A stretch of DNA of 64,000 bases from a gamma proteobacterium HTCC2207 (GTDB lineage: Bacteria > Pseudomonadota > Gammaproteobacteria > Pseudomonadales > Porticoccaceae): the NCBI GenBank assembly GCA_000153445.1, contig CH672397.1, positions 478,930 to 542,929 on the forward strand, in the 5' to 3' direction. Within the stretch, counting starts at the first letter, position 1, and every line of letters starts with the position of its first letter. Made by a program: the position numbers and the translations under genes. Positions 28,115 through 38,041 of this stretch are shown here, piece after piece. Below the pieces are notes generated by a model. The model ran no database searches and was not told where the DNA came from. It saw only the letters and a program-made list of their open reading frames with translations.

Positions 28115-31109
28115 GCTGGCGCTCTCCCTTGGGATCATAAAAAACTGAGCTGACAATTTCTGCGGCGATACTGCGTCCATCAGCCAAGGGGCAATAGACC
28201 ACCTGCCCCAACCTGCTGTGCCCGCCCTTAACCACTGCCAGTGCAATAGAATGGCCCAAGCTGGCACTGTAATAGCTCGAGGTTACATGACCCTGCATCG
28301 ACATAGGTATTTTTTGCTTGGCATCGAAAACAACCTGGGCGCCTTCAGGCAAAACATCCGAGCCTTTGAGCGTTTTTAGTCCCACTAGCTGCTTGCGATT
28401 TTCCCGCACTGTGTCGCTGCGCTGCAGCGATCGCTTACCGATAAAGCTAAAGGCTTTGTTCTTACCCACTACCCAATCCATATTCATATCCGCTGGCGTC
28501 ATGGAGCCATCTGTATCCTGGCCAACAATAATAAAGCCCTTTTCAGCGCGCAAAACATGCATGGTCTCGGTGCCGTAGGGCGTGATATTGAATTCTTCCC
28601 CGGCGGCGATTAATGCTTCCCAAATATGACGACCATAATGGGCTGGAACATTCACTTCGTAGGACAGCTCACCGGTAAAGCTAATGCGGAATATTCTCGC
28701 CTTGACGCCAGCCACGGTACCATCGCGCCAATCCATAAAACCAAAGGCCTCATTGGATAGTTCAATGTCGTTACAGACCTTGGCAATCACCTTGCGTGCA
28801 TTGGGTCCTGTCACAGTGGCAGTGGTCCAGTGATCGGTCACCGAGGTGAAGTAAACCTGTAGCTCTGGCCACTCAGTTTGCTGCCACAACTCCAACCAGG
28901 CTAATACCCCAGCGGCACCGCCAGTGGTGGTAAACATTAGGTAGTGGTTGTCAGCCAAACAGGCGCAGACACCATCGTCGAAAATCATGCCATCTTCTTT
29001 AAGCATCACGCCGTACCGGCATTTTCCGGGCGCTAGTTTTAGGTATGAATTGGTATACATGCGGGTGATAAACTCTGCCGCATCTGGCCCTTGGATATCA
29101 ATTTTACCCAAGGTGCTGGCATCCAAAATACCGACACTATTGCGCACCGCCAACCCTTCACGATTAACCGCTTTTTGCAGTGACTCGCCGGACTGGGGGA
29201 AATACCAGGGGCGTTTCCACTGACCCACATCTTCAAATTCTGCGCCCTGCTGCTGATGCCAGCGATGCATTGCGGTGTAGCGTTCAGGATCAAATAAATG
29301 ATTCACATCACGACCAGCGATGGCGCCAAAGGTGGTCGGCGTGTAGGAGGGTCGGAATATAGTGGTGCCGGTTTCAGCAATACTTTGATCCAGCGCATTG
29401 GCCAGTATCGCCATGCCATTAATATTGCCCAGCTTACCCTGATCAGTGCCAAAACCCAGGGCCGTATAACGTTTAACATGCTCGACGGATTCGAAACCTT
29501 CGCGTACCGCCAACTCAATACCACTGGCACTGACATCTAATTGAAAATCGACAAACTGGCTTGGGGCACGACTGGTGCTTTGGGTATGAGGAACCAAAAA
29601 CAATGCTTGCTGTGGCTGCTCTGAATACTCTTCAACGCTAAACCCAGGAAACTGCAAACCTCCGTCACCCCGACCGCTAAGCTTGGCCGCCTCGGCACCG
29701 GCACTGGCACCCTCAGCTAAACATCCGGCAAGATCAAAGGTACCTCTGCAGGCTCCGGCGGAGCGCTCTTGCTGTTTCGACGCTCCTGGCCGAAAACCAA
29801 CAATGTTTGGGTCCCATACCGGTTTGGCTCCTGTGTGAGAGCTTAAATGAATCGCCGGACTCCAGCCCCCTGAACAGGCTATAAGATCAGAGTCTAAATA
29901 CCGGACGGCACCGACTACCTGGGTACCAGATTCATTAATCGGCGCGACTAGCGCAGCCTTAACGCGTTTTTTACCCCTGGCTTCAATAAGCCCATGGCCC
30001 ACCAGAACCTCAATACCCAAAGCCTTTACCGCATCAACTATTTCGCCGCTTGGGTTAGTACGGCTATCCACCACTGCAACCACTTGGCGACCTGTCTGGT
30101 GCCAGTCCAGTGCAGTCTGATAGGCATTGTCATTAGTGGTAAATACCACCAGCTTATTGCCAGGAGCAACGCCATAGCGATTGACATAGGTCGAGACTGA
30201 TGAGGCCAGCATCACCCCGGGTATATCATTGTGCGCAAATACCAAGGGCCGTTCAAAAGCCCCGGTGGCCAACACCACCTGAGCTGCTCGGACTCTGTGA
30301 ATACGCTGACGTGTGCCGCTGGGAGCGCTGAGAGCAAGGTGGTCTGTGCGACGCTCCAGAATCGTTAAGAAGTTATGGTCGTAGTAACCAAAAACCGTGC
30401 TGCGCGGCAATAACTGGACGTTCTTATAGGCCGCAAGCTCAGCCACTAAACTGGCAATCCAATCGGTTGCTATCCTGCCATCAATGGTCTGTTTTGAGGC
30501 CAATAAACTGCCACCAAATTCCGATTGCTCATCGGCAATAATCACTCTGGCACCGGTGCGCGCCGCTTCACGCGCGGCAACTAATCCCGCCGGCCCCGCA
30601 CCGACCACTAACACATCACAATGTTGATTAAGTTTGTCGTAGCTATCGGGATCCGCCTCTACTGGGGTGGCACCCAAGCCAGCAGCCTTGCGAATAAAAT
30701 GCTCGTAAGTCATCCACAATTTTTTCGGATACATAAAGGTTTTGTAGTAAAACCCCGGCGGCATTAAGCGACCAAAGGCCCCGATTATACCCATTACATC
30801 AAAATCGACGCTGGGCCAGCCGTTCACACTGGACGCTTCAAGCCCCTGATAGAGTTCGACCTGAGTCGCTTTCAGGTTGGGAATAGTGGCAGCACCGGCG
30901 CCCAGTTGAATAATGGCGTTGGGCTCTTCTGCGCCATGCCCGAATATGCCCCGAGGACGTGCATATTTAAAGCTACGACCCACAACGTCAACACCATTGG
31001 CCAATAGTGCCGAGGCAAGAGTGTCGCCGACAATGCCCTGATAGGCTTTTCCATTAAAGGTAAAATCAAGCGTAGCGCCAGTATGCGACTCTAACCGATT
31101 GCGGCTCAT
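28107..31109 (-). CDS. soxA: Sarcosine oxidase alpha subunit
   Basis: 1000 residues, usual for the family. N-terminal Fer2-like fold without cluster cysteines (GRSFKYARPRGIFG at about 45-58), dinucleotide-binding domain with VVGAGPAGLVAAR at 168-180 for NAD, and a C-terminal GcvT-like folate domain (about 610-990) that captures formaldehyde as methylene-THF. Oxidises sarcosine to glycine together with SoxB, D and G. The soxD stop overlaps its ATG (ATGA). Confidence 0.97.
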   Translation of the reverse strand: MSRNRLESHTGATLDFTFNGKAYQGIVGDTLASALLANGVDVVGRSFKYARPRGIFGHGAEEPNAIIQLGAGAATIPNLKATQVELYQGLEASSVNGWPSVDFDVMGIIGAFGRLMPPGFYYKTFMYPKKLWMTYEHFIRKAAGLGATPVEADPDSYDKLNQHCDVLVVGAGPAGLVAAREAARTGARVIIADEQSEFGGSLLASKQTIDGRIATDWIASLVAELAAYKNVQLLPRSTVFGYYDHNFLTILERRTDHLALSAPSGTRQRIHRVRAAQVVLATGAFERPLVFAHNDIPGVMLASSVSTYVNRYGVAPGNKLVVFTTNDNAYQTALDWHQTGRQVVAVVDSRTNPSGEIVDAVKALGIEVLVGHGLIEARGKKRVKAALVAPINESGTQVVGAVRYLDSDLIACSGGWSPAIHLSSHTGAKPVWDPNIVGFRPGASKQQERSAGACRGTFDLAGCLAEGASAGAEAAKLSGRGDGGLQFPGFSVEEYSEQPQQALFLVPHTQSTSRAPSQFVDFQLDVSASGIELAVREGFESVEHVKRYTALGFGTDQGKLGNINGMAILANALDQSIAETGTTIFRPSYTPTTFGAIAGRDVNHLFDPERYTAMHRWHQQQGAEFEDVGQWKRPWYFPQSGESLQKAVNREGLAVRNSVGILDASTLGKIDIQGPDAAEFITRMYTNSYLKLAPGKCRYGVMLKEDGMIFDDGVCACLADNHYLMFTTTGGAAGVLAWLELWQQTEWPELQVYFTSVTDHWTTATVTGPNARKVIAKVCNDIELSNEAFGFMDWRDGTVAGVKARIFRISFTGELSYEVNVPAHYGRHIWEALIAAGEEFNITPYGTETMHVLRAEKGFIIVGQDTDGSMTPADMNMDWVVGKNKAFSFIGKRSLQRSDTVRENRKQLVGLKTLKGSDVLPEGAQVVFDAKQKIPMSMQGHVTSSYYSASLGHSIALAVVKGGHSRLGQVVYCPLADGRSIAAEIVSSVFYDPKGERQHV

Positions 31110-31396
31110 GCGCTAGCTCCAGTAATAGTCGGCTGGGTGCCGGTTTTATAGGTTTCCAAAATCTCGTAGGTGACTGTATTGCGCGTCGCATTAAAATAGC
31201 GACGGCAACCCACAGCGTGGTACCACATCTCATGATGGATACCGCGGCTGTTAGTGCGGAAAAACAGGTAGTCTCCCCATTCCTCATCGCTCAGGGCTTC
31301 AGGTTCCAACGGGCGCACAATATGGGCTTCGCCGCCGTAGCTAAACTCTTCCTCTTCGCGATGTTCGCGACAGTGGGGGCAATGGATTAGTAACAT
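31106..31396 (-). CDS. soxD: Sarcosine oxidase delta subunit
   Basis: 96-residue zinc-binding subunit. The ligands known from TSOX structures are all present: C6, C9, H60 and C64. ATG at 31396; it ends inside the start of soxA. Confidence 0.97.
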   Translation of the reverse strand: MLLIHCPHCREHREEEEFSYGGEAHIVRPLEPEALSDEEWGDYLFFRTNSRGIHHEMWYHAVGCRRYFNATRNTVTYEILETYKTGTQPTITGASA

Positions 31397-31424
31397 ACTT
31401 TTCTCATAATATTAGCAATCGAAG

Positions 31425-32675
31425 TTAGTGAGCCACACCAGCAGCGCCGTGTTCATCAATCAGCGCGCCACTATTAAAGCGGTCAAGATTAAAGGCCGCA
31501 GCCAGTGGATGTGGACGATCATTGGCCACGGTGTCGGCGAAGACATAACCGGAACCCGGCGTCGCCTTAAAGCCGCCAGTGCCCCAACCGCAGTTAAAAT
31601 ACAATCCTTGGACAGAGGTTTTACTGATAATTGGACAGGCATCTGGGCAGGTATCAACCACCCCACCCCACTGACGATTCATGCGCACCCGACTAAAGGC
31701 CGGGAACAGTTCGCAGATAGCTTGAATAGTATGTTCCACCACATGAAAGGAACCACGCTGGCCATAGCCGTTATAGCTATCTACCCCTGCGCCAATAACA
31801 AGGTCACCTTTATCTGACTGGCTGATATAACCGTGCACCGCATTGGACATTACCACTGTGTCTAAACAGGGTTTTACCGGCTCGGAAACCAGCGCCTGCA
31901 AAGGTCGTGACTCAACCGGTAATCTCAGACCTGCCATGGCTGCAACCACACCAGAATTACCCGCAGTCACACAGGCCACTTTCCGCGCACCGATAAAGCC
32001 ATTGCTCGTTTCTACACCCACCACAGCACCGTCTTTGCGACGAATCCCTGTGACTTCAGTCTGCTGAATCAGATCCACACCCAGTGCGTCGGCACCCCGG
32101 GCATAGCCCCAAGCAACAGCATCGTGACGAGCAGTGCCGCCCCGAGGCTGCCATGAGGCACCCAAAATCGGGTAGCGACTGTCGCGAGAAATATTAATTA
32201 GCGGCGCAATCTCTTTAATGCGCTGGGGACTCACCACTTCGCCATCTATACCATTTAGACGGTTGGCATTGACCCGCCGTTCTATATCGCGCATATCCTG
32301 TAGGTTATGACCCAGATTAAGCACGCCACGCTGGCTAAACATCACATTGTAGTTAAGCTCTTGGCTAAGGCCTTCCCACAATTTAAGCGACAGATCGTAG
32401 AGCTGTGCCGCTTCATCCCAGAGATAGTTAGAGCGAATAATCGTTGTATTTCGCGCCGTGTTACCGCCGCCCAAATAGCCTTTTTCGATCACCGCGATAT
32501 TAGTAATACCATGGACTTTGGCCAAATAATACGCCGTCGCTAAACCGTGGCCGCCACCGCCGACAACGATCACATCATATTCTTTTTTCGGGGTTGGGCT
32601 ACGCCAGACTTTTTGCCAATTTTCATGGTAGCTAAGGGCATTTTTTAATAGGCTGAAGGCGGAATATTTTTTCAT
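31425..32675 (-). CDS. soxB: Sarcosine oxidase beta subunit
   Basis: 416 residues from the ATG at 32675, the usual SoxB length; an upstream in-frame extension to 32738 is not part of the family. FAD-binding [14 protein letters not shown] is at 37-50. H184 in TARHD lies in the region where the family links FMN covalently. Carries the sarcosine-oxidising flavin. First gene of soxBDAG. It is divergent from an AraC-type regulator, with an operator-like inverted repeat in the shared intergenic region. The ribosome site before the ATG is weak. Confidence 0.96.
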   Translation of the reverse strand: MKKYSAFSLLKNALSYHENWQKVWRSPTPKKEYDVIVVGGGGHGLATAYYLAKVHGITNIAVIEKGYLGGGNTARNTTIIRSNYLWDEAAQLYDLSLKLWEGLSQELNYNVMFSQRGVLNLGHNLQDMRDIERRVNANRLNGIDGEVVSPQRIKEIAPLINISRDSRYPILGASWQPRGGTARHDAVAWGYARGADALGVDLIQQTEVTGIRRKDGAVVGVETSNGFIGARKVACVTAGNSGVVAAMAGLRLPVESRPLQALVSEPVKPCLDTVVMSNAVHGYISQSDKGDLVIGAGVDSYNGYGQRGSFHVVEHTIQAICELFPAFSRVRMNRQWGGVVDTCPDACPIISKTSVQGLYFNCGWGTGGFKATPGSGYVFADTVANDRPHPLAAAFNLDRFNSGALIDEHGAAGVAH

Positions 32676-32799
32676 TTCTATGGGTCTGCACAGTAGCGAT
32701 AAACGACTCCTATTGGAGCAAGATGAGGCTGCAAGCAACTAGAAGAAAACTGACAATCTCAGGACTCAAAAGCGACAAATGGCTGAAAAAACCCAATTA

Positions 32800-32848
32800 T
32801 GGCAGTTACATTCAAGTCAACCTCTCGATCTGTTGTATATAACTGCCA
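32800..32848. promoter_or_regulatory. 9-bp inverted repeat between soxB and the divergent regulator
   Basis: TGGCAGTTA at 32800-32808 and its exact complement TAACTGCCA at 32840-32848, 31 bases apart, centred in the divergent promoter region of soxB and the GlxA-type regulator at 32900. The spacing suits binding by an AraC-family dimer on one DNA face (inference). Confidence 0.5.
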
Positions 32849-32899
32849 CCAAGCCTACACTGCACTGAACAAAAATAACTCGAATCTAGGGCGCTCAGC

Positions 32900-33880
32900 A
32901 TGCCTAAAAAATCCTCTCTTTATAAAATATCGCCGAGTTTATCCGTCGGTTTTGTGTTGATGCCAAGCTTTACGCTGCTACCCTTTTCTGCGTTTATTGA
33001 CGCCCTGCGCCTGGCGGCAGATGAAGGTGATCAGAGCCAACAAATAAACTGTCGCTGGACCCTGATGGGGCCCAACCTCGACGCTATTTCTTCGAGCTCT
33101 GGAGTCCAGATAAAGCCCTGGGAAAGCTATAGGAATCCAGTGGAATTCGACTACATAGTTGTCGTAGGTGGCCTGCTACAAAAGACCTTGCATGGCAGTC
33201 AACATGTGATCGACTACCTGCAGCAAGCCAACCGAGCTCATGTGCCCATTATTGGTCTCTGCACCGGGTCCTTTGCAATGATCCGCGCCGGGCTGATGCA
33301 TCAACGTCGCTGCTGTGTCAGCTGGTTTCACTACAAGGATCTGGCAGAGCACTATCACGACGTTATTCCGGTTGCCGAACAACTCTTTGTCGACGACGGC
33401 GATCGGATTACCTGTGCTGGCGGCGCTGTGGCTGCGGATCTTGCCGGCTATATTATTGAGCGCCATCTGGGCCAGAGCTGGGCGCGCAAAAGTCTGCGTA
33501 TTTTACAGATGGATAGTCCTCGACCGGCCAATGCGCCACAACCGCAACCGGCGTCTGATTATCAGGTGAAAAATAAATCGGTTGCACGGGCGCTGTTGCT
33601 GCTAGAACAAAATCTCAGCCGGCCCCTCTCTACGGATGAAATAGCTGATCGATTGAATATTTCAAAGCGTCAATTAGAGCGTCTATTTATCGCCGAAACC
33701 GGTGATAGTTTGCAAAAGTTTTATCGAAAAATTCGCTTAAATTATGGACTTTGGCTACTGCAAAATACACAGCGCTTAATTACCGATATTGCGCAGGAAA
33801 CAGGCTTTTCAGATACCGCCCATTTCTCCCGCGCTTTTCGCGCGGCCTTTGACAAAAAGCCCACTCAGTGTCGAGAATAA
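32900..33880 (+). CDS. GlxA family transcriptional regulator (DJ-1/GATase1 + AraC HTH)
   Basis: 326 residues. The N-terminal DJ-1/PfpI-like domain (about 12-185) carries the nucleophile-elbow text LCTGSFAMI. The C-terminal AraC double HTH (about 220-320) includes ADRLNISKRQLERLF and the QETGFSDTAHFSRAFRAAF signature. Family relatives (GbdR, CdhR, SouR) control betaine, carnitine and sarcosine catabolism. Divergent from soxBDAG, which it probably regulates; a SouR-like role is a reasonable guess. Confidence 0.88.
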   Translation: MPKKSSLYKISPSLSVGFVLMPSFTLLPFSAFIDALRLAADEGDQSQQINCRWTLMGPNLDAISSSSGVQIKPWESYRNPVEFDYIVVVGGLLQKTLHGSQHVIDYLQQANRAHVPIIGLCTGSFAMIRAGLMHQRRCCVSWFHYKDLAEHYHDVIPVAEQLFVDDGDRITCAGGAVAADLAGYIIERHLGQSWARKSLRILQMDSPRPANAPQPQPASDYQVKNKSVARALLLLEQNLSRPLSTDEIADRLNISKRQLERLFIAETGDSLQKFYRKIRLNYGLWLLQNTQRLITDIAQETGFSDTAHFSRAFRAAFDKKPTQCRE

Positions 33881-33901
33881 TGCAGAGCAGCTGCACAGCC
33901 T

Positions 33902-34930
33902 CTAGCTGCGCATGTGTCGCTCATTGCTCGGCGGTATGCCATAGAGATCACTGTAGCAGCGACTGAAATGCGGCGCCGTGGAAAAGCCACAGCTTATTGC
34001 AACATCGATTACCGGAATCGAGGTTTGCAGTAGTAATAAGCGCGCTCTGGAGAGGCGTAATTCGAGATAATATCTAGACGGGGCACAGTGCAAATAGCGA
34101 TTAAATAAACGCTCTAACTGGCGCCTTGAAATGCCTACATAATTGGCCACTTCATCCAGTGTTAAAGGTTCTTCAGTATTGCTTTCCATCAGGGTTACCG
34201 CGTCCACTAAACGCGGCTGACTGGCACCAATCAAATATTGTAGCGGTGCGCGCTGAGCGTCTTTTTCTGTACGCACGCGGTCACAGCTAAACTGCTCAGA
34301 TATCTGCTGCACAAGCTGATGCCCGTGGATACTGGCAATCAAACTCAGCATCAGGTCAATGGAACTGATACCCCCTGAACAGGTATAGCGATCGCGGTCT
34401 ATAGCAAACAGTTTGGAGGAAAGCTGTAGCTTGGGAAATTCCTCACGCATACTGGCAAGATTTTCCCAGTGAATAGTGCAGCGATAGCCATCTAATAACC
34501 CGGCGGTGGCTAGGGCATAACTTCCGGTACACAACCCGCCCAGAGGAATCTTTTTCTTGGCAAAACCGCGCAGTGCATCAGTGAGCAACTTGGTGCAATA
34601 CTGCCTGATATGGTAGCCGCCACAGACTAGTAATATTTTCACGTCAGTGGCACTTTTAAGCGCACCGTAAATTTGTATCTCCAGCCCACAGCTTGACGTC
34701 ACAGGCTCTCCGTCTAGACTGTAGATCGACCAACGATACAGTTCGCGGCCACTGAGACGGTTTGCCATACGCAGGATACCTATGGCGTTAGAGAAGGTAC
34801 TTAGAGTGTACTCAGGCATCAACAGAAACCCTATATGCAGGGTGACCACAGGTTCGATTTCAGCCTGATCTTGAGCCTCTTGAGGCAGCAAAGGGTGCAG
34901 AGAGTATGGAGCAATATTATCGTCGGACAT
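33902..34930 (-). CDS. GbdR-like GlxA/AraC family regulator
   Basis: 342 residues from the ATG at 34930; the in-frame GTG at 34957 is less likely. DJ-1-like domain with GLCTGSYALATAGLL and AraC HTH (VGISRRQLERLF, then CGFSTAPHFSRCY). The text ANRLSGRELYRWS is close to that of GbdR, the activator of glycine betaine and dimethylglycine catabolism in Pseudomonas. It lies last in the minus-strand corrinoid cluster, 158 bp after the corrinoid activator gene, and is convergent with the other regulator. Naming it gbdR would go beyond the evidence. Confidence 0.85.
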   Translation of the reverse strand: MSDDNIAPYSLHPLLPQEAQDQAEIEPVVTLHIGFLLMPEYTLSTFSNAIGILRMANRLSGRELYRWSIYSLDGEPVTSSCGLEIQIYGALKSATDVKILLVCGGYHIRQYCTKLLTDALRGFAKKKIPLGGLCTGSYALATAGLLDGYRCTIHWENLASMREEFPKLQLSSKLFAIDRDRYTCSGGISSIDLMLSLIASIHGHQLVQQISEQFSCDRVRTEKDAQRAPLQYLIGASQPRLVDAVTLMESNTEEPLTLDEVANYVGISRRQLERLFNRYLHCAPSRYYLELRLSRARLLLLQTSIPVIDVAISCGFSTAPHFSRCYSDLYGIPPSNERHMRS

Positions 34931-35088
34931 TTTTAAACGCCTTCTTATAAAAACCACTTCTATTGGTGGCTTTTTCTAAGTATAGATCAACAAACTATTT
35001 TTTAAGAAACACTTTTAGTCAATGACTATTGCCCGCTCACAAAAAAACAATAATCCCAACACAGTCGATGAAACATCCAATCAAAAAC

Positions 35089-37116
35089 TTAGCGCCGGCG
35101 ACGCTTTCTGCCACCACTACTCTCAACAAGCTGTTTTATTGGCGGCCGATTCACCACGGAAAATAAATGATCAAAAGGATCAGTCTTGTTGGGAAAGGCC
35201 ATGGCATCGACAAAATAATCCTGAAATTTTGGCTCCAGAGCGGTTTCAATTTTTTCAATATTTTTAACCAAGCTTTCAATCACATTTCGAGACGGACTAT
35301 TCAACAGTGCAATACGCGCGCCAGTGCCGGCGGCATTGCCCGCCGACGAAACCTCGCCCAACACGCAGTCGGGAATCAACCCCAGCACCATGGCGTGTTG
35401 CACATTAATATGACTGCCAAAGGCCCCAGCTAAACGAATGCGCTCTACCCTGTCAGTGCCCATATGATCCAGTAGTAATTTCACACCGGCATAGAGCGCG
35501 GCCTTGGCCAGCTGAATTTGGCGAATATCATTTTGTGTCACTACAATCTGCGCCTCGTCATTGGCGGGGGTATGCAGAACATAACTCCAGGTGCGGTCAT
35601 TTTGAATAATTCTGGCACTGCGACTGGCAAGATCGCCATCGACTATTCCATCCAGCGTTACTATGCTGGCCAAATACATCTCGGCAACCACTTCAATAAT
35701 GCCTGAGCCACAGATTCCGGTGACACCATGGCTCTCTATGGCCTCGCTGAAACCCGCTTCATCAGACCAGAGCTCAGATCCAATCACTTTAAAGCGCGGT
35801 TCTAGGGTTTCAGGGTTTATTCGCACCCGTTCAATGGCGCCGGTGGCAGCCCGTTGACCACAGCTAATTTGGGCGCCCTCAAAGGCTGGGCCCGTGGGAC
35901 TGGAGCAGGCCAGTAACCGCTGGCGATTACCCAGCACAATTTCAGCATTGGTGCCCACATCCACCAACAGGGTCATCTGATCCTGTTCCTGTGGTTCTTC
36001 CGAAAGAATCATACCGGCGGTATCTGCACCCACATGACCGGCAATACAGGGCAATATATAAATCCGTCCGCCGGGATTAATCTTTAGATCTAATTCGGTG
36101 GCGGGTATTTCGACCGCTGCATCAGTCGTCAGTGCAAAGGGGGCACCGCCCAATTCCACTGGGCTAATGCCGAGTAAAATATGATGCATGATAGGATTAG
36201 CCACCAGGGAAATTTCTAAGATATCCTCGACGCTGGCCTCTATTTCCACAGCGACTTCCGCAAATAGGCTATTCAGCGCCTCACGGATAACCAGCGTTAT
36301 TTCCTCTGCTCCCTCCGGGTGCATCATCACGTAGGAGACGCGGCTCATTAAATCTTCACCAAAGCGAATCTGTGGGTTCATTAGGCTGGCGCTGGCCAGT
36401 ACCGAACCGGTAGAGAGATCACAGAGGTGGGCGGCAATAGTAGTTGAACCCACATCCACTGCGACACCATAGGCCCTGTCGTTTAAACCGGGCCACAGGG
36501 CGACGATTTTTTCCTGCTTATGCACAGCAACAGTGATGCTGCGCTTGCCCTCAGCCAAAACTGGCTGCAGGATTTTTAATAGGCCGCTGTCACAGCTTAG
36601 GTTATCCAGACCCCACTCTTCTGCAAGCGCATCGGTCAAGCGCTGCAGGTCTCCTTTGGGCACGTGCATATCGGCTTCGGCAACCTGCACATAGTAGAGC
36701 CGGGTAGCTGGATCCAGACTGATATCTCGGTACTCGGCATCTTTGCGCACTATCTGACGATGCACCTGGCTCTCGGCGGGCACATCTATCACCACATCAT
36801 CGAGTAGTAGTGTATGGCAACTTAAACGACGGCCATTGGCCAGTGGTGTTTTGCGCTCGCCATATTTGATTTCGGTGGCGCAAATAGCGGACAGATGGCT
36901 GCTATCGGAGGCGATCTGGTGTTTGGGAAAAGAGCCTTCAGCACAGATAATCTGACAGCGACCGCAGAGTCCACGACCGCCGCAGACGGAATCAATATCC
37001 ACACCCAGCACACGCGCAGCGTGTAATAGAGGTGTATTGACCGGAAAACTGCCACGGCGACCAGAGGGTGTGAAGACGATTTTGACCATCTTGTCACTGC
37101 TATGCGGAGTACCCAT
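35089..37116 (-). CDS. Corrinoid reductive activator: [2Fe-2S] ferredoxin fused to ASKHA domain (DUF4445)
   Basis: 675 residues from the ATG at 37116 (a TTG at 37125 or ATG at 37089 are alternatives). N-terminal [2Fe-2S] domain with C45-X5-C51-X2-C54 and a fourth cysteine at C100. A linker follows, then an actin/Hsp70-like (ASKHA) domain with phosphate motifs VDVGSTTIAAHL and LVDVGTNAEI. This is the RACo architecture, which re-reduces inactive Co(II) corrinoid proteins with ATP in acetogens. The protein ends in a basic tail (GGRKRRRR). It is placed 16 bp after the methyl-THF methyltransferase, supporting a repair role for the corrinoid protein encoded at 40462. Confidence 0.9.
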   Translation of the reverse strand: MGTPHSSDKMVKIVFTPSGRRGSFPVNTPLLHAARVLGVDIDSVCGGRGLCGRCQIICAEGSFPKHQIASDSSHLSAICATEIKYGERKTPLANGRRLSCHTLLLDDVVIDVPAESQVHRQIVRKDAEYRDISLDPATRLYYVQVAEADMHVPKGDLQRLTDALAEEWGLDNLSCDSGLLKILQPVLAEGKRSITVAVHKQEKIVALWPGLNDRAYGVAVDVGSTTIAAHLCDLSTGSVLASASLMNPQIRFGEDLMSRVSYVMMHPEGAEEITLVIREALNSLFAEVAVEIEASVEDILEISLVANPIMHHILLGISPVELGGAPFALTTDAAVEIPATELDLKINPGGRIYILPCIAGHVGADTAGMILSEEPQEQDQMTLLVDVGTNAEIVLGNRQRLLACSSPTGPAFEGAQISCGQRAATGAIERVRINPETLEPRFKVIGSELWSDEAGFSEAIESHGVTGICGSGIIEVVAEMYLASIVTLDGIVDGDLASRSARIIQNDRTWSYVLHTPANDEAQIVVTQNDIRQIQLAKAALYAGVKLLLDHMGTDRVERIRLAGAFGSHINVQHAMVLGLIPDCVLGEVSSAGNAAGTGARIALLNSPSRNVIESLVKNIEKIETALEPKFQDYFVDAMAFPNKTDPFDHLFSVVNRPPIKQLVESSGGRKRRRR

Positions 37117-37132
37117 GCTATCCAACGCCTAT

Positions 37133-38026
37133 TTAGCCTCTTTTTCTACGGCCACCACGAACTCGGCCTTCCCCCTCGGGGACCGGTTCGCGATAGGCTT
37201 TAATCCAGTTGGCACAGTTGGGGTCATTGCCCATCATCACATCGCCTCCGCGCACGGCTGCCATTACTTCTGCGTGCAGCGGACTGGTAATAGCAGACGT
37301 CATACCGGCCCCCATGGCCATGGTTAAAAAGGCACTGTTAATGCCATTGCGGTTGGGTAGACCAAAGCTGACATTGGAAGCACCGCAGGTCGTGTTAACT
37401 TTTAACTCTTCACGGAGACGGCGAACTATATGCATCACTTGCAGACCGGCGGTATTAATAGCTCCGATGGGCATCACCAGAGGATCGACGATTACATCGC
37501 TGTGATGAATGCCATAATCAGCGGCGCGCTCGATAATTTTTTTCGCCACTTTAAAGCGCTCATTGGGATCTTCTGAAATACCGGTTTCATCGTTTGAAAT
37601 AGCCACCACAGCAGCGCCATATCTGGCCACTAAGGGCAGCACTCTCTCAAGCACCTCATCTTCACCAGTGACGGAATTGACCAGGGCTTTACCCTGATAG
37701 ACCGCAAGACCGGCTTCCAATGCTTCAATAATCGAAGAATCAATACTCAGGGGCACATCGCTAATCGACTGCACCAGTTGAATTGCCTCGGCCAAAATAC
37801 GTGGTTCATCGGCCAGTGGAATACCCGCGTTCACATCGAGCATCTGAGCCCCTGCAGCCACCTGGGCTAGGGCATCCGCTTCTACACGACTGTAGTCCCC
37901 CACTTTCATTTCCTCAGCCAGTATTTTGCGGCCTGTGGGATTTATGCGCTCACCAATAATCACGAAGGGCTGATCAAAGCCGATTTTGACTTCTTTTGTG
38001 GCGGAGCTAATAGTCGTAATGGTCAT
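37133..38026 (-). CDS. Methyltetrahydrofolate:corrinoid methyltransferase (pterin-binding family)
   Basis: 297 residues from the ATG at 38026, with GGAG seven bases upstream; the longer frame to TTG 38038 has no ribosome site. The pterin-binding TIM barrel is recognised by VIIGERINPTGRK and LDVNAG. Relatives are MtgA, AcsE and the folate domain of MetH. In this context it probably transfers the methyl group from the methyl-corrinoid protein to THF. The C-terminus carries a Gly/Arg-rich tail (VRGGRRKRG) beyond the barrel. Confidence 0.9.
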   Translation of the reverse strand: MTITTISSATKEVKIGFDQPFVIIGERINPTGRKILAEEMKVGDYSRVEADALAQVAAGAQMLDVNAGIPLADEPRILAEAIQLVQSISDVPLSIDSSIIEALEAGLAVYQGKALVNSVTGEDEVLERVLPLVARYGAAVVAISNDETGISEDPNERFKVAKKIIERAADYGIHHSDVIVDPLVMPIGAINTAGLQVMHIVRRLREELKVNTTCGASNVSFGLPNRNGINSAFLTMAMGAGMTSAITSPLHAEVMAAVRGGDVMMGNDPNCANWIKAYREPVPEGEGRVRGGRRKRG

Positions 38027-38041
38027 GCTTTTCTCCAAAAA

